The notes below the pieces were generated by a model. It did no database searches. It was given only the letters and a program-made list of their open reading frames with translations, and was not told the DNA's origin. A program made the position numbers and the translations under genes. DNA of 64,000 nucleotides, taken from NCBI RefSeq assembly GCF_003014755.1, contig NZ_PYAW01000007.1:1-64000 (forward strand), written 5' to 3'. The first letter of the stretch is position 1; each line of letters opens with the position of its first letter. The DNA comes from Chitinophaga niastensis. Lineage in GTDB: Bacteria; Bacteroidota; Bacteroidia; Chitinophagales; Chitinophagaceae. Below, piece by piece: positions 56,801-64,000 of the stretch.

Positions 56801-57224
56801 AAGGTATGGCTTCCCCTATTTTTAATTCACCGGCTTTCCAGATGACACGGGAAGTTTTCCATACTGTTTTATAGCTGGACTTTCCTTCCACAGTATCCTG
56901 CAGTCGTTTTAATATGACACGGTGTCTCGCATCTGTTACCAGGGTAGTATCTACCGGTACAAATGCAAGATCCTGAACAGCTTCCTGTTCTCCTAGATAG
57001 CCTTTGCTGCGCTTTTCTTTTTCAAGGGCATCAAATATAGTGGTGGCGGCGGATAACGCTACGGGGGCTACAGTTTTGGTTCCTTCTTTGAGTGCACCAA
57101 ATCGTTTTCCGTATCGAAAGTTAACAATATACTGCTCCGGGCCAACTTCACAAAGGTCTATTTCATAGGTCTTATCCGAGTTCCCTTCCCGGAAAAAGAG
57201 TTTTACGTTCCTGACAATTCGCAT
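53892..57224 (-). CDS. WGR-like domain plus HEAT/ARM-repeat protein, probable retron accessory/effector
   Basis: The 1110-residue soluble protein starts with a WGR-like domain (1-78; in NFRYGKRFG the W-G-R is replaced by Y38-G39-K40). A long HEAT/ARM solenoid follows (e.g. LQRYSALWSLGKCADPAAIPVLRSYADNG near 150 and many later helix pairs up to about 1070), interrupted by a low-complexity linker at about 470-520. The architecture resembles MolR/DUF4132-type WGR proteins that are often encoded with SWIM proteins. It is first in the operon leading to the SWIM gene and the retron. No nuclease or NTPase motif was seen. Confidence 0.82.
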   Translation of the reverse strand: MRIVRNVKLFFREGNSDKTYEIDLCEVGPEQYIVNFRYGKRFGALKEGTKTVAPVALSAATTIFDALEKEKRSKGYLGEQEAVQDLAFVPVDTTLVTDARHRVILKRLQDTVEGKSSYKTVWKTSRVIWKAGELKIGEAIPYLIKLVERGDALQRYSALWSLGKCADPAAIPVLRSYADNGSYPLNIRMLAANALLLVLPEEERKAHIQSYLQRLPEIFQETIAKNDPGEIYVLMYQRVFTQQQLNYPLLEDLHLVAYENAAVKQALVSLLTELPFRPSYFQHIRHIFKQAELRGDQGIVAVLAGRFERETPMFTNPGTRINYDDEEYVPDTYIPELQEYFKADKELKKPASKLSFSNRTRAYLHRRVLRTMRLYGHENDIQYVRLATALLLQYEEARDATKEYQLMQWGYVNGRYLATYKQFPANSRAVYLNYVLRGNTANMRLTTDGGEWFFEEPKGTNGKAPTQTVSKANPDEVKPGDKENLLKKLFGWLGNGKTAAATTGIPKEYNPAPAASNEIVSDIPFLHLWQQLPQAFIQLLVSARMDVVHIFAMEQLKAHPDYNSLKEKMDEGVISGLLINAFSIPAMFGLELAKEKYSPANPSLFLLYSLTASPLALARIQGLQWISDHQSICLGDEEFVMRMIFSGYPDVRNFARKQLNADYLPLEKARVLCAKSVAALLALKTTTPEQNDNLNDGCSILELHCAHALTETGIPVIEDLLKSPVQANHAFAARLLLLKKGHFNFSEVSDNLLENLLSNTYEPVRAAGVGILNAMNADELLKRPELLLFTILATHTDVRNTVRPLIHKLVKHDSRLAVYLVNELVPRLMRKETVEGIHEDIAKILSNELVNFLHDVDIATALRLLYSNYRSAQEFGIVVLEKYIPAEALSLKQVIAAGSHELLAVRTWSWAFYNNNVARIRYEREAAMGLLDAKWDDTRHMAMEFFRTQFTENDWTPDTLVAVADSVRPDIQAFGRELLMRFFKEADGQTYLLKLSQHPSVNMQLFATNYLEAYAAGNLEYLKELEPYFRSVLSRVNKARAAKERIFLFLEKEAWKNWAAADYIGQIIAHISVTVAIGDKARCIAIMRKIQERYIVKLPIKVETAAIRVS

Positions 57225-57310
57225 GAGCTAACATTAAAATAGTCGGCTAAACTAATAAATTAAGCTAACTCAGCAAGTTTATTTTTTAGGAAGATAATTT
57301 TTACGGGGAG

Positions 57311-57523
57311 ATGAAGGCCTTCGGCCTTTGTCTTTTCTTTAGCAGGATTAGACTGATTATTATGATTATGCTGATTTCATTTCTTTCTAAGAATTAATCC
57401 ATACTAATTTCTAAAAGATTATTGTATAGAGATGCAAATATTTTTCAGCAGAAAATAAAATCAGAGTAATCATAATAATCAGTCTAATCCTGCTAAAGAA
57501 AAGACAAAAGCCGAAGGCTTTCC
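57311..57523. repeat. Large inverted-repeat element, copy B
   Basis: Arms about 57311-57380 and 57455-57523 pair almost throughout. 9-nt units: aggattaga, ctgattatt, atgattatg, ctgatttca. The nested end palindrome is aaggccttcggcctt on the left and aaagccgaaggcttt on the right, so each keeps its own dyad. The loop (about 75 bases) is clearly homologous to that of copy C. It fills most of the 400-base gap between ychF and the WGR gene; the remainder (57225-57310) shows no gene. Confidence 0.92.
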
Positions 57524-57532
57524 CTAAATAGC

Positions 57533-57559
57533 GATGGGCCGGATTTACTCCGGCCCATC
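57533..57559. terminator. ychF: GC-rich hairpin downstream of ychF
   Basis: 11-bp perfect stem gatgggccgga/tccggcccatc (57533-57543 with 57549-57559), five-base loop. It lies 65 bases after the ychF stop on the minus strand. No strong T-run follows, so termination is not certain. Confidence 0.45.
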
Positions 57560-57624
57560 AATTGTTGTAACCTTCATTGAAAATATCATGAAGTATTTTT
57601 AATTATGTGTCACTACGGTAATGA

Positions 57625-58728
57625 TTATACGTTGAAACGGAAGTGCATTACATCTCCGTCGGCTACTACATATTCTTTCCCTTCAATACGCAAACGACCA
57701 TTATCGCGGCAGGATGCTTCGGAACCATATTTTACGAAATCATCGTACGCAATTACTTCTGCTTTAATAAATCCTTTTTCAAAATCAGTGTGGATTACAC
57801 TTGCAGCCTGAGGTGCTTTCCATCCTTTGTGGATAGTCCAGGCACGAACTTCCTGTACACCGGCAGTAAAGTAAGTGATCAACTCCAGCAGATTGTAAGC
57901 AGAACGGATGAGGCGATTCAAACCTGGTTCAGTAAGACCATATTCACCAAGGAACAGTTCTTTATCAGCAGGATCTTCCAGTTCAGAGATCTGGGCTTCA
58001 ATGCTATTGTTCATCACAATTACTAATGCATGTTCCGCTTTTACGGATTCCTGCAGAATTTGTGAGTATTTATTGCCGGTATGGAGCGACGCTTCGTCAA
58101 CGTTAGCCACGTATAATACGGGCTTTTCAGTTAACAGGAACAGGTCTGCAATAGCCACGCGATCTTCCTTACTCAGGCCCAGTTCACGGATATTACGACC
58201 TTTTTCCAGGTGCTCCTGGCATTTTTTCAGTATTTCAAACTCTACTTTAGCTTTGGGATCGCCACCGGTTTTAGCCATTTTCTCGGTACGGGCCACTTTA
58301 CGTTCCACACTTTCGAGATCTTTCAGCTGTAATTCAGTATCGATGATTTCCTTATCGGATACGGGATTGATTTCACCTTCTTCACGGAGGATGTTGTCAT
58401 CTTCAAAGCAGCGGATCACGTGAACAATCGCATCTACTTCGCGGATGTTGGCCAGGAACTTGTTTCCCAGACCTTCTCCTTTACTGGCGCCTTTCACCAG
58501 TCCGGCAATGTCCACAAACTCAATAGAAGTGGGCACTACCCTTTCCGGTTTTACCAGCTCTTCCAGTTTATACATACGATGGTCAGGTACATCTACCTGT
58601 CCTACGTTAGGTTCTATAGTACAAAAGCGGTAATTGCTGGCCTGCGCCTTAGCGCTGTTGCTCACCGCATTAAACAAAGTCGATTTTCCTACATTCGGCA
58701 ATCCTACAATTCCAACTTGCAAAGCCAT
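57625..58728 (-). CDS. ychF: Ribosome-binding ATPase/GTPase YchF (OLA1 family)
   Basis: The 367-residue TRAFAC-class P-loop protein hydrolyses ATP in studied members and binds ribosomes. Visible are G1 GLPNVGKST (9-17), G3 DIAGLVKGASKGEGLGN, the altered G4 (NVDEASLH), the helical insert and the C-terminal TGS domain (about 280-365: RAWTIHKGWKAPQAASVIHTDFEKGF). Length and motifs match the family. The ATG at 58728 starts MALQVGIVGLP. It is divergent from the SpmAB-like gene. Confidence 0.96.
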   Translation of the reverse strand: MALQVGIVGLPNVGKSTLFNAVSNSAKAQASNYRFCTIEPNVGQVDVPDHRMYKLEELVKPERVVPTSIEFVDIAGLVKGASKGEGLGNKFLANIREVDAIVHVIRCFEDDNILREEGEINPVSDKEIIDTELQLKDLESVERKVARTEKMAKTGGDPKAKVEFEILKKCQEHLEKGRNIRELGLSKEDRVAIADLFLLTEKPVLYVANVDEASLHTGNKYSQILQESVKAEHALVIVMNNSIEAQISELEDPADKELFLGEYGLTEPGLNRLIRSAYNLLELITYFTAGVQEVRAWTIHKGWKAPQAASVIHTDFEKGFIKAEVIAYDDFVKYGSEASCRDNGRLRIEGKEYVVADGDVMHFRFNV

Positions 58729-58795
58729 TTTTTAAAATTTGCGCAAAGATAGGTTTATTTTAGTTTATTTGTTGATTGAATAAACCAATAATCTA

Positions 58796-60028
58796 ATGGC
58801 ATTAAACTACGTATGGCTGGGCTTTTTCCTGATTGCATTTGTTGTAGCGGTTTTCAAGTCGGTTTTTTTACAGGATACCGCCATCTTTGGCGAGATCATG
58901 AATGGCATGTTTTCCAGCGCCAAAAGCGGAGCAGAGATCTCACTGGGACTGGCCGGTATCATGACGCTGTGGCTGGGTATTATGCGTATCGGCGAAGTAG
59001 CGGGCATGATTAACCGTTTTTCCCGGATGGTGAACCCCTTTTTCTCTAAATTATTCCCGGATGTACCCAAAGGCCATCCTGCTATGGGAGCGATGATGAT
59101 GAACTTCTCTGCCACCATGCTTGGACTGGATAATGCAGCCACACCATTGGGCCTTAAGGCAATGAAGGAATTACAGGAAATTAACCCGCAACCGGAAGCT
59201 GCCAGTAATCCGCAGATCATGTTCCTGGTACTGAATACCGCTGGCGTGGTATTGATACCCACCTCTGTAATTGCCCTGAGAATGGCTGCAGGTGCTGCTA
59301 ATCCGGCAGATATCTTCATCCCTACGCTCATATCTACATTTATTGCATTTATTATCGGGATGTTTACGGTGGCTATCTTCCAAAAGATCAACCTCTTCAA
59401 ACTCCCTGTACTGATATTTCTCAGTGGATTTGCAGCAGTGGTAACGGCACTTTGGTTCTGGGTGCGCAGCTTACCGGCAAATGAGATCGGCACCAAAACG
59501 GCTTCTCTGGGTGGTGGCATCATATTTACTATTGTTATTATTTTCCTGGTAGCGGGAATGGTGAAGAAGATAAATGTATATGATGCCTTTATTGAAGGCG
59601 CCAAAGAAGGGTTCCAGGTATCCATACGCATTATCCCTTACCTGGTGGGGATGTTGGTAGCCATCAGTGTATTCCGTACCACCGGCTGTATGGATTATGT
59701 GACCAATGGCATAGGTGCCGTTTTTGCCTGGATGGGTTGCAATACTGATTTCGTACCCACGTTACCGGTAGCCTTCATGAAACCTTTGAGTGGCGGCGGT
59801 GCACGCGGATTAATGATAGAAATAATGAAAACATATGGTGTAGATTCTTTCCAGGGAAAATTAGCCAGTGTTATACAGGGAACTACCGAAACTACGTTTT
59901 ATGTACTGGCAGTATATTTTGGTTCTGTAAATATTAAATTCACCCGATATGCACTTGTAGCAGGTTTGATCGCCGACTTCTTCGGGATGTTGTCAGCCAT
60001 ATTATTAGGATATCTCTTTTTCCATTAA
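58796..60028 (+). CDS. SpmA-SpmB fusion-type nucleoside-recognition (Gate) domain membrane protein
   Basis: The 410-residue protein has about ten TM segments and two Gate-domain halves: the first like SpmA (EIMNGMFSSAKSGAEISLGL, NFSATMLGLDNAATPLGLKA) and the second like SpmB (GAKEGFQVSIRIIPYLVGML, FMKPLSGGGARGLMIEI, VIQGTTETTFYVLAVYFGS). In Bacillus these halves are separate spore-maturation proteins; in non-sporulating Bacteroidota a fused form occurs with no known substrate. The YeiH-type transporter follows 43 bases downstream. Confidence 0.88.
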   Translation: MALNYVWLGFFLIAFVVAVFKSVFLQDTAIFGEIMNGMFSSAKSGAEISLGLAGIMTLWLGIMRIGEVAGMINRFSRMVNPFFSKLFPDVPKGHPAMGAMMMNFSATMLGLDNAATPLGLKAMKELQEINPQPEAASNPQIMFLVLNTAGVVLIPTSVIALRMAAGAANPADIFIPTLISTFIAFIIGMFTVAIFQKINLFKLPVLIFLSGFAAVVTALWFWVRSLPANEIGTKTASLGGGIIFTIVIIFLVAGMVKKINVYDAFIEGAKEGFQVSIRIIPYLVGMLVAISVFRTTGCMDYVTNGIGAVFAWMGCNTDFVPTLPVAFMKPLSGGGARGLMIEIMKTYGVDSFQGKLASVIQGTTETTFYVLAVYFGSVNIKFTRYALVAGLIADFFGMLSAILLGYLFFH

Positions 60029-60071
60029 TGCGCAGATAGCCGGAGGTTATTTGCCACTATGCTTTGATCCT

Positions 60072-61343
60072 ATGTTACAGCAGAAAAAACTACATGAAGA
60101 CTGGATTGCGGTCATCATCGCATTCCTCACTATTGGATTGGTGGTGGCCGGATTGCGACCGGCATTACCAACATTCAGCTGGACAAATAGTCAGGACCTG
60201 TGGGGACAGATAGCCAACAGTGCGAACCTGCTCCACATGGGCACCTTGTTTATCTGGGTGCTTGGTAGTTTGCTCCTGGCGCGGCTATTGGCGGGCGACT
60301 ACAAACCCAAAGCCCTGTTCACCGGACTGATAGCCATTGTATTAATTTCCCTGCTGGCACAATTGATCACTTCCAACAAATGGGTAAAAGACCTTGGTAT
60401 AGAAGTGGTGCTGTTCAGCTTAATACTCGGATTGTTTATCAGCAACGTAATCGGCTTGCCCAACTGGATAAAACCAGCTTTGCAAACAGAGCTCTATATC
60501 AAAATTGGGCTGGTACTGCTGGGCACCAATATCATTTTCGGCGATATCATGGAAGCCGGCATGCTGGGGATTATACAGTCGGTGCTGGTAGTGTTTACCG
60601 TATGGTATTTTTCTTTCTGGCTATGTAAAATGCTGGGGCTGGACGATGAGTTCAGGATGATGATTTCCAGTGCAGTGTCCATCTGTGGCGTATCTGCTGC
60701 CATAGCTACCGCAGGTGCTATTGAGGGAGATAATAAAAAATTGTCGCATGTAATTTCACTGGTGATGATTGTTGCCATCCCAATGATGTTGTTTATGCCC
60801 TACATTGCCATCTGGGCGGGCATGTCGCCGGCTGTGGCGGGCGCCTGGCTGGGTGGCACCATCGATACCTCCGGTGCAGTAGTAGCTGCAGGCACCATGT
60901 TAGGCAAAGAAGCGCTGAAATATGCTACCATCGTAAAGTTTTCGCAGAATGTGCTGTTGGGGCTCGCCGCTTTCCTCATCTCCATATACTGGTCGTACAA
61001 CAATAAAAAAGCAGGTTTTGAAAAGCCCACATGGCGTACGATCTGGGATCGTTTCCCCAAATTTGTGCTGGGCTTCATTGCTGCTTCTCTCCTGTTTTCT
61101 TTCGTACTGCCGTCACCGGTAGTAGCTGCCAGCAAAGGTCCGCTGAAAGAACTGCAAACCTATTGGTTTGCACTGGCCTTTACATGTATTGGTCTTGAAA
61201 CAAAGTTTACAGATATTTTTAAGATAGAGAACGGCAAACCCGCACTGGCATTCATTATTGCACAGTTATTCAATATCTTCTTTACCCTTATTGTTTCTTA
61301 CCTGGTATTTGATAAGGTGGCAAGAGGGATTATGAGCAGCTGA
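60072..61343 (+). CDS. YeiH/UPF0324 family putative sulfate-type exporter
   Basis: The 423-residue inner-membrane protein has about ten TM helices. Family landmarks: LGTNIIFGDIMEAGMLGI, SSAVSICGVSAAIATAGAI and a duplicated TGxxI-like pattern around GGTIDTSGAVVAAGTML. Members are predicted anion exporters. The ATG at 60072 is chosen; a TTG seven codons upstream (60051) is possible. It is probably co-transcribed with the SpmAB-like gene. Its stop abuts inverted-repeat copy C. Confidence 0.88.
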   Translation: MLQQKKLHEDWIAVIIAFLTIGLVVAGLRPALPTFSWTNSQDLWGQIANSANLLHMGTLFIWVLGSLLLARLLAGDYKPKALFTGLIAIVLISLLAQLITSNKWVKDLGIEVVLFSLILGLFISNVIGLPNWIKPALQTELYIKIGLVLLGTNIIFGDIMEAGMLGIIQSVLVVFTVWYFSFWLCKMLGLDDEFRMMISSAVSICGVSAAIATAGAIEGDNKKLSHVISLVMIVAIPMMLFMPYIAIWAGMSPAVAGAWLGGTIDTSGAVVAAGTMLGKEALKYATIVKFSQNVLLGLAAFLISIYWSYNNKKAGFEKPTWRTIWDRFPKFVLGFIAASLLFSFVLPSPVVAASKGPLKELQTYWFALAFTCIGLETKFTDIFKIENGKPALAFIIAQLFNIFFTLIVSYLVFDKVARGIMSS

Positions 61344-61345
61344 GG

Positions 61346-61554
61346 AAGGCCTTCGGCCTTTGTCTTTTCTTTAGCAGGATTAGACTGATTTAGATGATTA
61401 CCCTGATTTCATTTCTATCTGATCAGAAATCCATACTAATTTTCTAAAAGCTTATTGTATGGAGAGGCAAATGTTTTTAAGAAGAAAATAAAATCAGAAA
61501 AATCATCTAAATCAGTCTAATCCTGCTAAAGAAAAGACAAAGGCCGAAGGCCTT
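61346..61554. repeat. Large inverted-repeat element, copy C
   Basis: Arms about 61346-61413 and 61487-61554 pair with a three-base mismatch (acc against ttt partner) in the third 9-nt unit. Units: aggattaga, ctgatttag, atgattacc, ctgatttca. The loop (atccatactaatt, aagcttattgtatgg) matches copy B. The element occupies essentially the whole gap between two convergent stop codons (61343 and 61559). Confidence 0.95.
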
Positions 61555-61558
61555 CTTC

Positions 61559-62965
61559 CTAATTCCCGTCCCACCAGATATGATCCGTTAGCTGCACGGC
61601 CGGTACATGGTCACCGTTGCGGCTTTTTTCTGTATCGGGATATGCGACTCTTCGGATGAATGCTGGCAATTGTGCATTCACTGGTAGTTTAAAATCCTTA
61701 TACTGATAGTCATAGCGACGGGCATCGTTCCAGGTATCCGGATGCAGGAACTGGGCAACATACTTTTCTTTCAGGATGAGGTCCAGGGTGATATTGGTCA
61801 TACCCACGCCCACTGCCGGGTTAAGCAGGTAAGCATTACGTTTGGCAGTATCTACCCCTATCTTATCCATGTTAGCAGTAATGCCCCGGACATATGCCTG
61901 GTATGCCCTGTTTTTATCTCCGCTTCTGAAAGCTGCTTCGGCCTCAATAAAGCGACACTCAGCATTGGTAACCACCAGTAAAGGAGCACCGGATTTAGAA
62001 TAGAAACCATTTTTAGTAAGGTAACATTCTTCCTTATTGGTACCCGATCCTATACGGCCGGCACCATTAATAGTGCCCCGGTAATCACCAAATTTGGTGG
62101 TATCCGTCATCAAAGGGAGACGTGGATCAAATATGCCAAAGGTTTTCCCGTTCAATGCATTTATAAAATGTGTACTCAACCAACCATCAAGGGAGTTGTT
62201 GGCATTATTGATGGCCACGCCATTCCATGGGCTGAGTGACTGGAAACGCAGTAATTGCGCATCATCCGCATTTCCCGTATAGGCGTTGGCGATAGCTGTC
62301 AATACAGCAGTAGGATCATAGTTACTTTTTTTAGTAAGATGATTGAATATACGTGCTTTAACCGCGTAGGCTGTTTTAATCCAGGCGCTGGTAACTCCTC
62401 CGTGGATGAGGTCTTTGGATGCATCCAGGTCATACCTGGAGCCGGTTTTGTTCAACTGGGCGATACCATCATCCAGTAACAACAGGCAACGGGTATAAAT
62501 GCTGTCATCCGCTGTGTAAGCGGGTTGCAGGATATTTACATTAAATGCCTGTGTGTAAGGCCCGCTCCCCCACAGATCGTTGACCATTTCCAGGTTAATA
62601 GCCATCATTACTTCCGCAGCACCTACGTGTTTTGTAGCACCTGCCGCAGTAGCCTGTTCTATCAGGTCATGAATATCCCGCATGTTGTAGTACAGCAACT
62701 GCCAGGTGGTACTATAATCCGTTGACTCATAAGTATCCGTAGCACCGTTAGCGTTAGGAGATGCCAGGTATTGTACAAAATAGGAGGTGATATTACTGAC
62801 ATGGTATACATTCAACGAAGTATTATAAGTAGTGGTAGCCAGCAATCCATTCATAGGTGGAATGGCCGCCTGATTGGGATTTGTATTAATATCCAGTTCT
62901 TTTTTGCAACCGGTTATCCATATCCCCAGCAATGCTATATATATTATGGTGTGTAATCTTTTCAT
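61559..62965 (-). CDS. SusD/RagB family outer-membrane lipoprotein
   Basis: The 468-residue protein has a lipobox WITGC (about Cys20) followed by KKELDINTNPNQA, the usual SusD-like N-terminus. The helical TPR-type body and FIEAEAAFRSGDKNRAYQAYV segment fit the SusD-like-2 group. SusD proteins are surface lids that bind substrate over their partner SusC channel. The SusC gene lies 11 bases upstream on the same strand. The substrate is unknown since no glycosidase of this locus is in view. Confidence 0.9.
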   Translation of the reverse strand: MKRLHTIIYIALLGIWITGCKKELDINTNPNQAAIPPMNGLLATTTYNTSLNVYHVSNITSYFVQYLASPNANGATDTYESTDYSTTWQLLYYNMRDIHDLIEQATAAGATKHVGAAEVMMAINLEMVNDLWGSGPYTQAFNVNILQPAYTADDSIYTRCLLLLDDGIAQLNKTGSRYDLDASKDLIHGGVTSAWIKTAYAVKARIFNHLTKKSNYDPTAVLTAIANAYTGNADDAQLLRFQSLSPWNGVAINNANNSLDGWLSTHFINALNGKTFGIFDPRLPLMTDTTKFGDYRGTINGAGRIGSGTNKEECYLTKNGFYSKSGAPLLVVTNAECRFIEAEAAFRSGDKNRAYQAYVRGITANMDKIGVDTAKRNAYLLNPAVGVGMTNITLDLILKEKYVAQFLHPDTWNDARRYDYQYKDFKLPVNAQLPAFIRRVAYPDTEKSRNGDHVPAVQLTDHIWWDGN

Positions 62966-62976
62966 GATCGGCAGGT

Positions 62977-64000
62977 TTAGAAGGTAACATTGAGCGTGGC
63001 GAGAAAACTGCGTGTAGCCGGATACGTGAATCCTGCAAAAGCATCCACATTACTACCCGAATCAAAGGAACTGGATTCCGGATCAAAACCGGTGTATTTA
63101 GTATGCAACCAAATATTGTTTCCGGTGAGCGTAATGCTGGCAGCTGAAATCAAACGGGTACTCTTCAGCATGGCTGACGGCAGCTGGTAAGTAAAGCTAA
63201 CGGTACGCAGCCTTACCCAGGAAGCATCCTCCACAAAATTTTCTGTTACCTTACGATATACATTCCTGTAATAACCGGCACCATAGTTATGCCCATCGGG
63301 AGCCACTGACTGTTGCAGGTATACTTTCTTTGTATTGGGACTACCATCAGCCAGCACACCTGGAATAACCACCTGGTCGAAACGATTATCAGTGATGGCA
63401 GATTCTCCAAAGGCAGCTAAGAAATTGGCCAGCTGGTTATATTTTTTTGGTCCCTGCCGGGTATCAATTAATACAGACAAACTCAAAGGACCATAGTTAA
63501 ATGTGTTGGTGACACTACCTATCCATTTAGGCTGTGAGTTGCCCAGGTATTTCTGCGTGGTATTAATCACCGGGAAACCATCTGCTCCTATTAAAATAGG
63601 TTTGCTGTAATCTATCTGTAAGGGATCTTCTTTGCCGCTGCCGTAATACCGTTTGTAGCTGGTCCCGAAAATGGCCCCTACCGGGTATCCGGGGATATAT
63701 TCCATAGTGGCGGTGGAACCTGAATAGCCAAAGTGCGATGCTACCGGCACCGATGTTAATCCTTTTCCTAAACTAAGTACTTCATTACGATTAGCAGAAT
63801 AGTTAATACGCATATCCCAGCTAAACTGCTTCGTTTGAATTAATGTACCATTGAGCGACAATTCAATGCCCCTGTTGCGGATAGCGCCCACATTGGTATA
63901 AAAATCATCGTAGCCGGTAGTATTGGATAGTTTTAAAGGGATCAGCAAATCAGTACTTTTAGAAGTGTACCAGGAAAAGTCAACGCCTATACGATTATTC
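62977..64000 (-). CDS. SusC/RagA family TonB-linked outer-membrane protein, C-terminal part
   Basis: The frame is open to the window edge; about 340 C-terminal residues are visible. The barrel segment has SusC landmarks: TTGYDDFYTNVGAIRNRGIE, LSLNGTLIQTKQFSWDMRIN, and a final strand RSFLATLNVTF ending in Phe. Plug and N-terminal domains lie beyond 64000. It forms an operon with the SusD gene 11 bases downstream. The transported nutrient cannot be inferred. Confidence 0.9.
   Translation of the reverse strand, partial: NNRIGVDFSWYTSKSTDLLIPLKLSNTTGYDDFYTNVGAIRNRGIELSLNGTLIQTKQFSWDMRINYSANRNEVLSLGKGLTSVPVASHFGYSGSTATMEYIPGYPVGAIFGTSYKRYYGSGKEDPLQIDYSKPILIGADGFPVINTTQKYLGNSQPKWIGSVTNTFNYGPLSLSVLIDTRQGPKKYNQLANFLAAFGESAITDNRFDQVVIPGVLADGSPNTKKVYLQQSVAPDGHNYGAGYYRNVYRKVTENFVEDASWVRLRTVSFTYQLPSAMLKSTRLISAASITLTGNNIWLHTKYTGFDPESSSFDSGSNVDAFAGFTYPATRSFLATLNVTF

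Noticed and set aside
60051..60071. TTG start for the YeiH-type gene
   Set aside because: The ATG seven codons later better matches the usual short hydrophilic N-terminus before the first helix.

Overview
The window looks like a chromosomal segment of a Bacteroidota bacterium, most likely a Chitinophaga-like member of the Chitinophagales. The signs are a giant surface protein ending in a gliding-motility/T9SS type B sorting domain, TonB-dependent receptors with carboxypeptidase-like N-terminal domains, a SusC/SusD pair, a GH20 hexosaminidase, absence of clear Shine-Dalgarno sequences, and several -7 boxes of the Bacteroidota type (TAnnTTTG). No rRNA, tRNA, integrase or transposase was recognised. 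The genus is inferred from gene content only.

Layout. 1-10944: 3' part of a giant adhesin-like gene whose first 6.2 kb is 24 near-identical 261-bp units. 11-19.8 kb: hexosaminidase, S41 protease lipoprotein, a small secreted protein, serA, a beta-lactamase-fold serine hydrolase and a cation diffusion facilitator. 20-24.5 kb: a PhnZ-like HD protein with a HEAT-repeat partner, infC, thrS and a small coiled-coil/TM protein. 24.5-29.8 kb: a TonB receptor with a DUF3347 lipoprotein, and an ABC-F ATPase. 29.9-39 kb: a two-component system followed by a heavy-metal RND efflux operon that includes a porin. 39-47 kb: trhO, small membrane proteins, a DUF5686 protein, and the methionine genes metZ-osmC divergent from metX. 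47-50 kb: a TonB receptor with a candidate operator. 50.3-57.2 kb: a retron. 57.6-61.3 kb: ychF, an SpmAB-like membrane protein and a YeiH-type transporter. 61.6-64 kb: SusD and the 3' part of SusC.

The most interesting system is the retron on the minus strand. Its order is a WGR/HEAT-repeat protein (53892-57224), a SWIM zinc-finger protein (52208-53875), a structured msr-msd RNA (about 51919-52153) and a retron-type reverse transcriptase (50260-51807). The RNA has every expected part: a perfect 14-bp a1/a2 pair, three small msr hairpins closed by a 7-bp stem, and a perfect 26-bp msd hairpin. The RT carries NAAPH, YADD and VTG. The effector pair resembles what I recall as type XIII retrons, a type with little experimental description as far as I know.

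A second theme is families of structure-conserved intergenic inverted repeats. Three about 200-bp elements (44017-44217, 57311-57523, 61346-61554) share arms and loop. Their arms, and those of two relatives (27603-27815, 50106-50261), are built from 9-nt units of the form nTGATTnnn. Other hairpins are built from 7-nt units (AATTACG, TTAGnnn, ATGGACn), and one pair of terminators (13331-13386, 18744-18801) shows compensatory base changes. Most sit immediately at gene 3' ends, so they probably act as terminators or 3'-end stabilisers, and the large ones may also be non-autonomous repeats.
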